Source: an uncultured bacterium
Lineage (GTDB): Bacteria > Bacillota_I > Bacilli_A > RFN20 > CAG-826
Length of the DNA stretch: 41,575 nt
NCBI GenBank assembly: GCA_949285325.1
Contig: CASDYZ010000048.1
Coordinates: 1-41,575 of the forward strand
Reading direction: 5' to 3'
Positions 24,890 to 33,229 of the stretch are shown piece by piece. Position numbers and translations under genes: made by a program. The notes below the pieces were generated by a model. The model was not told the DNA's origin. It ran no database searches and saw only the letters and a program-made list of their open reading frames with translations. Every line of letters starts with the position of its first letter. Position 1 is the stretch's first letter.

Positions 24890-25578
24890 TATCCACGAAG
24901 TTTAACAACATCGACATATTTACAAATAATATCGACAAATTGTTTGGCCTTTGTCTCATCTATTGGATGAAGGCCTTTTTTAATGCAACCTTCGCTATCG
25001 ACAAATTTTTGAAAGACAAGTTTTTTAGCCCCTTTTATGAGTTTACCCATTTCTTCGATTGACTTTTCTTCGTGAAATTCTTTGACTAATGTCGTTCTAA
25101 ATTCATAATCGATAATGTTTTGTTTTAATATATTAATTGATTCTACTATCTTTTCTAAATCAATATTATTTTTACCGATGGTAATCGGATATTTTTCTAA
25201 ACTATTTTTAACATCCATCGCCACGTAGTCGATAAGTTTATTGTCGATTAAATATTTCATTATTTTAGGATTTGTCCCATTGGTGTCTAACTTAATTAAA
25301 TATCCAAGTTTTTTAATCGTTTTAATTTTATCGATTAAATCATCCATCAACGTCGGCTCGCCTCCACTTATCGTAACCGCATCAATTAAACCAATTCTCG
25401 ATTTTAAATATTTTAATATCTCATCAAAAGAGATAGGTTCAACTTCTTTTGAAGGGAACACTAAAAAAGAATTGTGACAAAAAGGACAAGCAAAATTACA
25501 GTACGCACTAAAAAGGGTGACACATACTTTTTCATCGTAATCGACGAGAGAAAACTTTTCTATTCCATAAAATTCCAT
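24886..25578 (-). CDS. nrdG: Anaerobic ribonucleotide reductase activase (NrdG2-type radical SAM)
   Basis: 230 residues from the ATG at 25578; an ATG at 25605 is upstream but lies before the likely transcription start. The radical-SAM cluster motif is CNFACPFC, followed by HNSF, then ISGGEPT (SAM-binding GGE) and KLDTNGTNP. This is the NrdG2-like variant (about 220-235 residues) rather than the short NrdG. It would generate the glycyl radical in NrdD. It is convergent to trxB and has its own -10 box 6 nt upstream, with no ribosome site. Confidence 0.9.
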   Translation of the reverse strand: MEFYGIEKFSLVDYDEKVCVTLFSAYCNFACPFCHNSFLVFPSKEVEPISFDEILKYLKSRIGLIDAVTISGGEPTLMDDLIDKIKTIKKLGYLIKLDTNGTNPKIMKYLIDNKLIDYVAMDVKNSLEKYPITIGKNNIDLEKIVESINILKQNIIDYEFRTTLVKEFHEEKSIEEMGKLIKGAKKLVFQKFVDSEGCIKKGLHPIDETKAKQFVDIICKYVDVVKLRGY

Positions 25579-25584
25579 ATATTG

Positions 25585-25590
25585 ATTGTA
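25585..25590 (-). promoter_or_regulatory. -10 element (TACAAT) for nrdG, leaderless
   Basis: TACAAT on the minus strand with 6 nt to the ATG at 25578. The -35 is weak. Confidence 0.45.
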
Positions 25591-25627
25591 AATCAAACAA
25601 AACATAAAAGCATTTAAAAACTAATAA

Positions 25628-25656
25628 TTGTAAAAATTGTTCATCACTAATAAAAT
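25628..25656 (+). promoter_or_regulatory. Promoter of trpS
   Basis: TTGTAA (25628-25633), 17 bp, TAAAAT (25651-25656). Start near 25663 and an AAGGAG ribosome site follow. Confidence 0.6.
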
Positions 25657-25679
25657 TATGTAGGAAGGAGTTAGAAACA

Positions 25680-26663
25680 ATGAAGACGATTTTGACGGGA
25701 ATTAAACCGACTGGTAAATTGACGTTAGGTAATTATATAGGGGTACTTAAAAGATTAAAAGATTTTCAAAATCAAGGCGAGTGCTATATTTTTATCGCAG
25801 ATTTACATGCTTTAACTCTTCCCATAGAACCTAGTGAATTAAATGAAAATTCAATCGATATCGCTTGTTTTTATCTCGCGGCAGGTCTAGATCCAAATAA
25901 AATTACTTTATTCCTTCAAAGTTCCGTTAGCGCGCATGCAGAAATGGCAATCATCTTACAAAATTATTTGTACATGGGTGAACTATCGAGGATGACACAG
26001 TTTAAAGATAAATCATCAAAGATGAATAAAAATTCAATCGGTTTAGGTCTATTTGCCTATCCAGTCTTAATGGCAGGCGATATTCTTTTATACGACGCGG
26101 ATGAAGTACCAGTTGGAGAAGACCAAATCCAACACGTTGAACTAACACGCGACTTAGTTAAAAGAATAAACAATAGATATGGTGATGTATTTAAGATGCC
26201 AAGTGCTAAATTTAATAAAGTAGGGGCGAGGATCATGTCGCTAAGTGATCCGAGTAAAAAAATGAGTAAATCAGATCCTAAAGGCGATATATTTTTAAAA
26301 GACGATGTTAAAACAATTCGTAAAAAAATAATGTCGGCAGTGACTGATTCAGGATGCGAGATTAAATACGATGAAGAAAATAAACCAGGGATATCTAATT
26401 TACTCACTATCTATGCGTGTATGAAAAATATATCTATTGAAGAAGCAGAAAAAGTATTTAATGGCTATCGATATGGCGATTTTAAAAAGTGTGTCGCTGA
26501 TGCGGTAATTGAAGAAATCGAACCATTTCAACAAAGATACATAGAGATTAAAGAAAATAAATTGTATGAAGATGTCTTAAGACAAGGGGCTTTAAAAGCG
26601 AATAAAAAATCTCAAGAAGTATTAAATAGAATCAAAGAAAAAATAGGATTATTAAAGGCGTAG
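25680..26663 (+). CDS. trpS: Tryptophanyl-tRNA synthetase
   Basis: 327 residues, normal length, with AAGGAG ribosome site. It charges tRNA-Trp. The HIGH-like motif is in GIKPTGKLTLGNYIG, then IADLHALT, the tryptophan-binding MAGDILLYDADEVPVGEDQ and the KMSKS loop (KKMSKSDP). The leader from the promoter is about 17 nt, so there is no T-box. The HAD phosphatase gene follows by 3 nt. Confidence 0.95.
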   Translation: MKTILTGIKPTGKLTLGNYIGVLKRLKDFQNQGECYIFIADLHALTLPIEPSELNENSIDIACFYLAAGLDPNKITLFLQSSVSAHAEMAIILQNYLYMGELSRMTQFKDKSSKMNKNSIGLGLFAYPVLMAGDILLYDADEVPVGEDQIQHVELTRDLVKRINNRYGDVFKMPSAKFNKVGARIMSLSDPSKKMSKSDPKGDIFLKDDVKTIRKKIMSAVTDSGCEIKYDEENKPGISNLLTIYACMKNISIEEAEKVFNGYRYGDFKKCVADAVIEEIEPFQQRYIEIKENKLYEDVLRQGALKANKKSQEVLNRIKEKIGLLKA

Positions 26664-26666
26664 TTT

Positions 26667-27488
26667 ATGGTGGAAAAAGAAAATCGTTATATGTTTTGTC
26701 TCGATATGGATGGGACATTATTAAATTCAAAAAGCAAAATACCACTTCAAACAGTTAAATATTTACAAAAATTAGAAAAAGAAGGACATATAGTCGTTTT
26801 AGCTAGCGGTAGACCACTTAGGGCGCTTAAATCGTACTACGCCCAAATCAATCTACATACACCTATCGTTTGTTATAATGGTGCCTACTGCTACCATCCT
26901 TACGACAACACATTTGAAGAGACACATTACATATTTTCTAAAGAAATAATTAAGCAAATTTATATCGACTCGAAAGAGGCAGTATTAAATGTCATGTGTG
27001 AAACAAACGATAAAATATGGCTCATTAAACCGAATCAAGATTTAGCGACTTTCTTTTGGCACGACGGCATGCGTGTCGTATATGGCGATATTTTAGAAAC
27101 ATTGACTGAAGATCCTTGGACGATGATAATGCACGACAAAGGACCTGAATACGATAAAATTATAATCGACGCGGTTAAAAAACATCCTGGATTCGATGTT
27201 CGCTTTTGGTACAACTCTTCCTATAGTGAGATTTATTACACCAAAACAAGCAAAGCGAAATGTTTAGAAGAAATTGCTAAATATTACGATATCCCCCACT
27301 CCCACATGGTGTGTATTGGGGACGCGAATAACGACATTGAAATGATTGAAAAAGCTGGAATTGGTATCGCGATGAAAAACGGCTCAAAATTACTGTTAGA
27401 AAAAGCAGAATATATATCTGAAAAAGATAACGATCACCAAGGTGTAATGGTGGAAATTAAAAAGATATTAGAAGGTAAATTAAAATAA
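26667..27488 (+). CDS. Cof-type HAD-IIB phosphatase
   Basis: 273 residues. HAD motifs: I, LDMDGTLLNS (nucleophile Asp and second Asp); II, LASGRP; III, Lys in TSKAKCL; IV, GDANNDIEMIEKAG. The large C2B cap between motifs II and III is typical of the Cof family, which dephosphorylates sugar phosphates, FMN or pyridoxal phosphate. The substrate is not predictable. It starts 3 nt after trpS, so it is co-transcribed. A bidirectional terminator follows. Confidence 0.9.
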   Translation: MVEKENRYMFCLDMDGTLLNSKSKIPLQTVKYLQKLEKEGHIVVLASGRPLRALKSYYAQINLHTPIVCYNGAYCYHPYDNTFEETHYIFSKEIIKQIYIDSKEAVLNVMCETNDKIWLIKPNQDLATFFWHDGMRVVYGDILETLTEDPWTMIMHDKGPEYDKIIIDAVKKHPGFDVRFWYNSSYSEIYYTKTSKAKCLEEIAKYYDIPHSHMVCIGDANNDIEMIEKAGIGIAMKNGSKLLLEKAEYISEKDNDHQGVMVEIKKILEGKLK

Positions 27489-27513
27489 TATTTTTTAAAA
27501 TCTTGTTAAATTA

Positions 27514-27537
27514 AGCCTTTTTTGAGGCTTTTTTTAA
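27514..27537. terminator. Bidirectional terminator
   Basis: AAGCCT (27514-27519), TTTTTG loop, AGGCTT (27526-27531) and a T run; an A-rich left flank lets it work on the minus strand too. It lies between the convergent HAD and phosphoglucomutase genes. Confidence 0.75.
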
Positions 27538-27550
27538 TTTATTTATCGTT

Positions 27551-29254
27551 TTATTGCTCTAAATTTAATAGTTTTAAAAGTTCTATATACATTCTTTCAA
27601 TTCTAGATTGAGAATCTAATTTACTTTTTGTCACTGCCCCTAGATAAAATTTGACTTTAGGTTCAGTACCACTCGGCCTAATGGCGATGTATCCGCCGTC
27701 ATCAAAGATAAATTTCATGACGTTAGATTTATCTAATTCAATCGAGGTAGTCTCCCCGTTAGAAATACGGGTAGAATTTAAATAATCTTCCACCGCCATA
27801 ACGGTGTGGTCGTCGAGTTTTTCAAGTGGATGTTCTCTTAACTGTTTCATTAAATCATCCATTTTTTGTTGGCCTATTGGACCTTTAAATTCAAATGATT
27901 TAACGATGTCTTCGTGATAGCCATATCTTTTACTTATCATGTTGTAAACATCTTCTAAATCCATACCTTTAAGTTTGTAATATAAGGCCATCTCAGTGTA
28001 GAGTAAAATTGCTTGAAGTCCATCTTTATCACGCGCGAATGGAGCGACTAGACATCCATATGATTCTTCATAACCAAAAATAAATGTTGGTCCGTGATGT
28101 TTTTCATAATAATCAATTCTACTACCGATATATTTAAATCCAGTTAAAAATGATTCAGTCGCTACCCCAAAAGAAGAAGCGATTTTTTCTCCAAGTGGTG
28201 AAGTGACTACCGTATTATACATGACACCTTTTTGAGGTAAATCATTTCTTTCTTTTCTAATCGTCAGAATGTAATTTAAAAGCATTGCCGCCCCTTCATT
28301 ACCGTTGACGAGGTGATATTCTTTATCTTTACCTAAATATGCGAGCCCCACTCTATCGCCATCTGGATCAGTCATGACGATTAAATCAGCGCTATTTTCT
28401 TTCGCGACTTTTATCGGTTCAATAAATGAGCGTGGATCTTCTGGGTTTGGTGAAAGGGCGCTAGAAAAATCAGGATCAGGATTGCACTGGGAAATAACTG
28501 GGACAACATCGTATTTAAAATCTTTAAAAATACGCATCGCGTTGACATAACTTGTCCCGTGGTTAGGGGTGAACACTATTTTAAAATTTTTCTTATTCAA
28601 TTTAGGATTTAAACTAATTTGTTCAACTAATTTTACATATTCATCGTCGATACTTTTATCGAGTACGATCGTCTCACCAGGATTAGAAACTGAAGTGTAA
28701 ACGACATCTAATTCATTTGGGAGGTCATTTATAATATCGACTAATCTTTTTATTTTAGAAGGAATCAATTGACACCCAGTCTCGTCATATACTTTGTAGC
28801 CGTTATATTCTTTGGGGTTATGAGAGGCGGTTATCATTATGCCCCCTACCGCTTTTAAGTATCTGACCGCAAAAGAGAGTTCTGGGGTAGGTCTAAGTGA
28901 ATCAAAAACATAAGTTTTAATCCCAAAATTATTTAATGTCTTGGCAGAAAGTATAGTAAATTCTCTCGATTGGTGACGATTGTCGTGCGATATGACGACA
29001 CCTTGAGTTGTAGCTTGTGGGAATTTTTCTAATAAATATATAGCAAAACCAACGGTTGCTTTTCTCACGGTAAATTCATTTAATCTATTAGTGCCAGGAC
29101 CTAATATACCTCTCATCCCGGCGGTGCCAAATTCAACATTTTTATAAAAAGCATCTGCTTTTTCCTCTTCACTCATCTTTTTAAGTTGTTCTTTTATGAC
29201 ATTATTGACTTTGCTAGAATTTAGCCACCTTTTGTAATTATCTTGAATATTCAT
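27551..29254 (-). CDS. pgcA: Phosphoglucomutase / phosphomannomutase (alpha-phosphohexomutase)
   Basis: 567 residues from the ATG at 29254, chosen for its AGGGGG ribosome site; a TTG 18 bp upstream is less likely. It interconverts hexose 1- and 6-phosphates and supplies glucose 1-phosphate for UDP-glucose. Motifs: GTAGMRGILGPG, the phosphoserine loop TASHNPKEYNGYKVY, the metal loop DPDGDRVG, the sugar loop GYEESYG and the phosphate-binding RPSGTEPKVKFY. The long form fits PgcA of Firmicutes; the exact sugar is unproven. It would feed the Ugd and sugar-transferase genes at the right end of the window. Confidence 0.92.
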   Translation of the reverse strand: MNIQDNYKRWLNSSKVNNVIKEQLKKMSEEEKADAFYKNVEFGTAGMRGILGPGTNRLNEFTVRKATVGFAIYLLEKFPQATTQGVVISHDNRHQSREFTILSAKTLNNFGIKTYVFDSLRPTPELSFAVRYLKAVGGIMITASHNPKEYNGYKVYDETGCQLIPSKIKRLVDIINDLPNELDVVYTSVSNPGETIVLDKSIDDEYVKLVEQISLNPKLNKKNFKIVFTPNHGTSYVNAMRIFKDFKYDVVPVISQCNPDPDFSSALSPNPEDPRSFIEPIKVAKENSADLIVMTDPDGDRVGLAYLGKDKEYHLVNGNEGAAMLLNYILTIRKERNDLPQKGVMYNTVVTSPLGEKIASSFGVATESFLTGFKYIGSRIDYYEKHHGPTFIFGYEESYGCLVAPFARDKDGLQAILLYTEMALYYKLKGMDLEDVYNMISKRYGYHEDIVKSFEFKGPIGQQKMDDLMKQLREHPLEKLDDHTVMAVEDYLNSTRISNGETTSIELDKSNVMKFIFDDGGYIAIRPSGTEPKVKFYLGAVTKSKLDSQSRIERMYIELLKLLNLEQ

Positions 29255-29305
29255 ACTTTTCCCCCTTAACAATTGCTATATTATTTCACAAACATTATAT
29301 CAAAA

Positions 29306-30265
29306 TCAAATATTACGAAGAATATTTTTATATTCTTCATTTAATGATATTTCGAATGTTTTATTTTTTAAATACTTTAAAATACCGGATGTGTTATTAA
29401 ATGTAATCTTGTAGGCAATTAAAAATTGATTGGTAAAATGGTATTTATTTTTAAATTCATCGTTAAATATAAAATCACCATATTTATTGTCACCGACGAC
29501 GGGGTGGGATATATAAGACATATGCACTCTTATTTGATGAGTTCTCCCACTTAATAATTCAACCTCTAAAAGTGTCGTGTCTTTATATTCTTTAATGACT
29601 TTATATTTAGTGATCGCTTCTTTGCCTTTTTCTTTGTCCACAAAAACCATATTTTGTTGACTATTTTTTACAATAGGGGCATCAATTGTTCCTCCGCTTT
29701 TAATATGGCCCGCTACTAAGGTGAGATAATATTTTTTTAAATTATCTTTATCTTTAATTAATTTAGCTAGTTCGTGAAGTGTTTCAATATTTTTACCAAT
29801 TAGCATTATTCCAGAAGTGAATTGGTCTAGTCGGTGGGCGATGGATGGGGTAAAGGCTTTATCAATATCAGGATTATAAAAATTAGTAAAATATAAATAT
29901 TCTAAAACCAATCTATCGACACCTTTAATGCCTTTTTTTAAATCGCTTTGGCTTGGTATACCTCTAGGTTTATCAATAATCAATATATTTTCATCTTCAT
30001 ATATAATCCATGGTTTAATGGTGTTTGATTTAATTAAATTAGGCGTTTTACCATAATCTTCAAACGCTTTATCGTCGATATATATTTGCACTAAATCGCC
30101 AGCGTTTAAAATAACATCCTTTTCAACTTTCTTACCATTTATTTTTATGTCTTTTTTTCTCAGCACCTTAAAAATAAAACTAAGTGGGGCGTTAGGTAGA
30201 AGCTTCTTAAAATATTTTTCGACACTTTGCCCACTTTCAAGATTATTTATAACAAATTCTTTCAT
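29306..30265 (-). CDS. RluA/RluD-family pseudouridine synthase
   Basis: 319 residues from the ATG at 30265; an earlier in-frame ATG at 30301 lies upstream of the likely transcription start. An S4 RNA-binding domain (LPNAPLSFIFKVLRKKDIKI, with NGKKVEKD) is followed by the catalytic domain with the signature HRLDQFTSGIMLIGK (catalytic Asp) and LLSGRTHQIRVHMSYISHPV. Members isomerise uridines in 23S rRNA or tRNA; the exact site cannot be told. The nearest Bacillus counterpart is RluD-like YjbO, near ppnK. Confidence 0.92.
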   Translation of the reverse strand: MKEFVINNLESGQSVEKYFKKLLPNAPLSFIFKVLRKKDIKINGKKVEKDVILNAGDLVQIYIDDKAFEDYGKTPNLIKSNTIKPWIIYEDENILIIDKPRGIPSQSDLKKGIKGVDRLVLEYLYFTNFYNPDIDKAFTPSIAHRLDQFTSGIMLIGKNIETLHELAKLIKDKDNLKKYYLTLVAGHIKSGGTIDAPIVKNSQQNMVFVDKEKGKEAITKYKVIKEYKDTTLLEVELLSGRTHQIRVHMSYISHPVVGDNKYGDFIFNDEFKNKYHFTNQFLIAYKITFNNTSGILKYLKNKTFEISLNEEYKNILRNI

Positions 30266-30272
30266 AAAAGAT

Positions 30273-30301
30273 ATTGTATTAAATATATTTAAAGCATGCA
30301 A
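30273..30301 (-). promoter_or_regulatory. Promoter of the pseudouridine synthase gene, leaderless
   Basis: Minus strand TTGCAT (30301-30296), 17 bp, TACAAT (30278-30273), then 7 nt to the ATG at 30265. Confidence 0.55.
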
Positions 30302-30419
30302 AATTTTTTACAGTAAATATATGAGTTGAGATAAAAATATAAATTATATAAATGTAAAACAATAATTATTTATTTAAAAATAAAGTTTATTAAATAAAGA
30401 GTGCAACTTTTTTAGTTTT

Positions 30420-30428
30420 TGGTATAAT
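30420..30428 (+). promoter_or_regulatory. Extended -10 for tRNA-Ser(GGA)
   Basis: TGGTATAAT, identical to the element before tRNA-Ser(CGA). Confidence 0.6.
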
Positions 30429-30466
30429 TATATTCGCGACTTAAAAAACAACCTAAAAGTCAGCTT

Positions 30467-30557
30467 GGAGGAATACCCAAGGGGTTGAAGGGGCGGGCTT
30501 GGAAAGCTCGTAGACATGTAACAGTGTGCGTGGGTTCAAATCCCACTTCCTCCGCCA
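30467..30557 (+). tRNA. tRNA-Ser (anticodon GGA)
   Basis: 91 nt with encoded CCA. Acceptor GGAGGAA / TTCCTCC, discriminator G, anticodon stem CGGGC/GCTCG with loop TTGGAAA, long variable arm, T-loop GTTCAAATC. Confidence 0.92.
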
Positions 30558-30572
30558 GCAAAAGTACGACAT

Positions 30573-30618
30573 GTCTGATACAAACTTAGAAGATTTCTAA
30601 GGATGTGCAGACTTTTTT
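30573..30618 (+). terminator. Probable terminator after tRNA-Ser(GGA)
   Basis: Two stacked stems: GTCTG/CAGAC (30573-30577, 30608-30612) enclosing CTTAGAA-GAT-TTCTAAG (30585-30601), followed by six T. Confidence 0.55.
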
Positions 30619-30815
30619 AATTTTTGGGCTTGGATAGCCACTTTTTCAAATTCACGCTGTTGGTATGGTGGGTGTGAAAAATGTTAAAAGAACCTAAAAA
30701 CCATCATTTTTAAGGTTCACTTTGAAACGGCAGGTGTACACTATTACACGGTAACTGCGCACCCTATCCTTTTAACAATATTGATAATTATTGACTAGCG
30801 GATAAATAAAGTCAT
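30619..30815. other. Intergenic sequence with a long hairpin beside tRNA-Ser(GGA)
   Basis: No gene found. GAACCTAAAAA (30690-30700) pairs with TTTTTAAGGTTC (30707-30718) with one bulged A and a CCATCA loop. Base composition around 30640-30770 is richer in G and C than the neighbours (GGTATGGTGGGTGTG, CGGTAACTGCGCACCC). It could be a relic of the element that carried the adjacent ATPase gene, or a small RNA. Confidence 0.35.
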
Positions 30816-32090
30816 TTAAGGTTTTAAACAGGCAAGTGGTACGACATATACACCATCTTCTCTTTTATATGCGTATTGATTTTTCGAAATTACTAATAAA
30901 AATGTAGCTTTTTCGATTAAATCATTATTTATCTTTTTAAGGTTTGTGGCAGCTAAATCTATGTCGTCGTCATTTCCTAATTTAATTTCAACTAATCCAA
31001 AACTACCATCATTAAAAAGAATAACCGCATCTGCTTCTCTTTCTAAACTATCTTTGTAATGATAAATTGAAGCATCAATAACACTAGCGTAGATTTTTAA
31101 ATCTCTAATCGCTAAAGATTCAAATAAAAACCCAAAATAATTCATATTTTTAAATAAAGATTGAGGTGATTGTCCAAGTGCTGCGCTAGCAATAGATGGA
31201 TCGACAAAATATCTTGTATTTTTTGTTCTAATAGCAGTTTTGCTACGTAGATTAGTATTCCACGCCACTACTTCATCAATTACAAATAATCTTTGCAAAG
31301 CTGAAAAATATTTTTCAAAAGTTCTACTATCAATATTTACATCATTAATTATTGTTGAATCTGGACACTGCGTACCAATATTTCTAGCATAAGATCTAAG
31401 TAGTTTCACTGAAACTAGTTCATTTTTTTTCAAATCTAAATCTTTCAAAGAAAAAATGTCATCTTGATATAGAATTGTAAAATAATCCTTTGCTTGTTGT
31501 AACGCTACTTTTTCACTCTTATTAAGAGAGAGTGGCCATCCACCTCTACAAATATAAAAAGCATAATCAAAAATGGTTTTATTTGAGCTACTAGGTTTAA
31601 AATTACCTTCTTTTAAATCAATAAGCGATACGCTTCCATTACTTTCACCACTTTCAAAGAGCGACATCGTTCTCATTAGTTTTTTTGTGATTCTTCCATT
31701 TCCGGTGTGTTGCTCTTTAGTTATATCTTCATCATAATCAGATTTTCCTAATTTATAAGTAACACTACCAGACAAAATATATTGTCCAAATTCGCCTGTT
31801 TTATCTACCTCAACTTTTATATAGTCCCAAATAAAAGAAATCATTTGCCATTCATCGATAAAGATTGGTTTCTCTCCTTGGTTTAAAAAATATTCTGGCG
31901 AAATTTTTGCAAGTTCGATAATTTCTTTTCTAGTATTTAAAGGCATTAAATCAACAATAGTTTTTGCGTGTCTTCTGCACGTTGTTGTTTTACCGCACCA
32001 TTTAGGTCCAACAACTAAAATTGCCCCTTTACTTTCTAAAGAAAAATCTAATATTTCATCAAATAGTCTTGGAATATACTCGTTTTTCAT
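30816..32090 (-). CDS. AAA-type ATPase with DUF4143-like nuclease-fold C-terminus (copy 2)
   Basis: 424 residues, paralogous along its length to the gene at 9845-11128. Walker A GPKWCGKTTT, Walker B IFIDEWQMISFIWDYI, then YILSGSVT. The C-terminus carries EREADAVILFNDGSFGLVEI followed by KLG, a PD-(D/E)XK-like pattern, and both paralogues end in PLACLK/PIGCLK. The function of the family is unknown. Upstream lie a TTGATA-17-TAAAAT promoter with only 6 nt to the ATG (no ribosome site) and four 23-bp direct repeats. It is next to tRNA-Ser(GGA) but transcribed towards it. Confidence 0.85.
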   Translation of the reverse strand: MKNEYIPRLFDEILDFSLESKGAILVVGPKWCGKTTTCRRHAKTIVDLMPLNTRKEIIELAKISPEYFLNQGEKPIFIDEWQMISFIWDYIKVEVDKTGEFGQYILSGSVTYKLGKSDYDEDITKEQHTGNGRITKKLMRTMSLFESGESNGSVSLIDLKEGNFKPSSSNKTIFDYAFYICRGGWPLSLNKSEKVALQQAKDYFTILYQDDIFSLKDLDLKKNELVSVKLLRSYARNIGTQCPDSTIINDVNIDSRTFEKYFSALQRLFVIDEVVAWNTNLRSKTAIRTKNTRYFVDPSIASAALGQSPQSLFKNMNYFGFLFESLAIRDLKIYASVIDASIYHYKDSLEREADAVILFNDGSFGLVEIKLGNDDDIDLAATNLKKINNDLIEKATFLLVISKNQYAYKREDGVYVVPLACLKP

Positions 32091-32096
32091 AGCTTA

Positions 32097-32125
32097 ATTT
32101 TACAAAAGTAGAAAGTTAATATCAA
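32097..32125 (-). promoter_or_regulatory. Promoter of ATPase gene 2, leaderless
   Basis: Minus strand TTGATA (32125-32120), exactly 17 bp, TAAAAT (32102-32097), then 6 nt to the ATG at 32090. Confidence 0.7.
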
Positions 32126-32130
32126 GCACA

Positions 32131-32222
32131 ATCCAAAAAATATCAGTAAATTAATCCAAGAAATATGAGTAAATTAGTCCAAGAAATATGAGTAAAGTAA
32201 TACATGAAATGTGAGTAAAATA
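32131..32222 (-). repeat. Four 23-bp direct repeats upstream of ATPase gene 2
   Basis: Units 32131-32153, 32154-32176, 32177-32199 and 32200-32222 follow each other without gaps. Plus-strand consensus is ATCCAAGAAATATGAG followed by TAAATTA; units 2 and 3 differ at two positions, units 1 and 4 are more diverged. The array starts 5 bp upstream of the -35 box. 32223-32423 holds nothing else that I can identify. Confidence 0.85.
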
Positions 32223-32423
32223 ATTGACAAAAATTTTCTAGGACGGATTATTCTAAACCAAACTATTTTAAATGCTTTCAATATTTGATATAACCTAGAA
32301 ATCTAAAAGATATTGCTAAATTAGTTTAAACTTCGTGTTTCTCTGTAATAGGGCATTTAAACACACGGTATAGGATTAGACTATATTTTTATCAATGAGC
32401 TTTTATTCTTTAATATGTGTTAA

Positions 32424-32933
32424 TTATCGATATTTATCTATTCTAATCGAATCGAAATTTTATCAAGAAGTACTTTGCCTCCTATGCAAACTCTTGATGG
32501 TTTTTTTGAAGGACATTCTGTACCAGTAAATGAGAAACTATCCGAGTTGTTTTTACAATTACACATCAGTGAAAAAACTAATAGAGGAATCCCCACTATT
32601 ACTAATAAATATGGTAAGAAAGCAATAGCCATAAACGAAAATACAATAGTAGTAACTATACCATTTAATCGTATCAATGAAGTGGGTAATAAAGTGGGTA
32701 ATTAATTACTTACCAAATCTCAAACACGAGTCCTCGCGGAAATTAGAAATAATCCAAATATTACTAAATCTCAATTAATGATAAAATGCGAGTTAAGTAA
32801 AACATCGATTGATAAAAATATTAAAGCTTTAAAAGATAAGAACTATATAAAAAGACAAGGTTCAAAAAAGACTGGATATTGGGAAGTTATAGAAGAAAAA
32901 GAACAAGATTTTAATAATGTCTTAAATGATTAA
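32424..32933 (+). pseudogene. C-terminal remnant of an AlbA_2/Schlafen-type ATP-binding winged-helix regulator
   Basis: The frame opens after a TAA at 32421 and reads FIYSNRIEILSRSTLPPM, FFEGHSVPVNEKLSELFLQL, SEKTNRGIPTITNKYGKKA and VTIPFNRINEVGNKVGN. This is the well-known C-terminal half of AlbA_2 (Schlafen-like) ATP-binding proteins. An in-frame TAA at 32703-32705 interrupts it, and the same frame goes on into a winged helix (LLTKSQTRVLAEIRNNPNIT, LSKTSIDKNIKALKDKNYIK, GSKKTGYWEVIEE) ending at 32933. The N-terminal AlbA_2 domain (about 250 residues) is missing. It is therefore a truncated, stop-interrupted relic in the tRNA-Ser-linked island. Confidence 0.82.
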
Positions 32934-33212
32934 TGTAAAAAGAAATTGATGTTATTATTGATAAATCATCTAGTTCTTAATTTGGCTATGTGGTTTTTAT
33001 GCCTAGATGATATTTTTAACTTGTTTCAATTTACACTGCCGCCAAAATTGCTTTTAAATCTTCATTCGGTGGATAAGAAAGCGCTTTAGTTATATTAAAC
33101 AAAGATAGTTTTAACATTTAAAAGATAATTCTAAATATAAATCTTAATAAATTTATAAAACTATACATTGTCTAATAATTATCTATATAAACGTATCTTA
33201 ATAAAAAGCATT
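32934..33212. other. Intergenic region with long-loop inverted repeat
   Basis: ATCATCTAG (32965-32973) and CTAGATGAT (33003-33011) form a 9-bp stem with a 29-nt loop, followed by a T-rich stretch; possibly a terminator of the decayed regulator gene. A 28-codon minus-strand frame at 33117-33031 is present but unsupported. Confidence 0.35.
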
Positions 33213-33221
33213 TGATATAAT
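33213..33221 (+). promoter_or_regulatory. Extended -10 (TGATATAAT) for the ABC operon, leaderless
   Basis: TGA plus TATAAT at 33216-33221, 8 nt from the ATG at 33230. No ribosome site. Confidence 0.6.
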
Positions 33222-33229
33222 CGCATTGT

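Noticed and set aside
25606-25679. T-box riboswitch before trpS
   Set aside because: The leader after the TAAAAT box is only about 17 nt, too short for a T-box.
30558-30815. SRP RNA downstream of tRNA-Ser, as next to scr in Bacillus
   Set aside because: None of the conserved SRP RNA loop sequences (GGAAGCA, GGTCAGG) is present.
33031-33117. 28-codon minus-strand frame (ending NEDLKAILAAV)
   Set aside because: Reads like a protein end and has a TAGAAT box 10 nt upstream, but it is too short and has no recognised relative.
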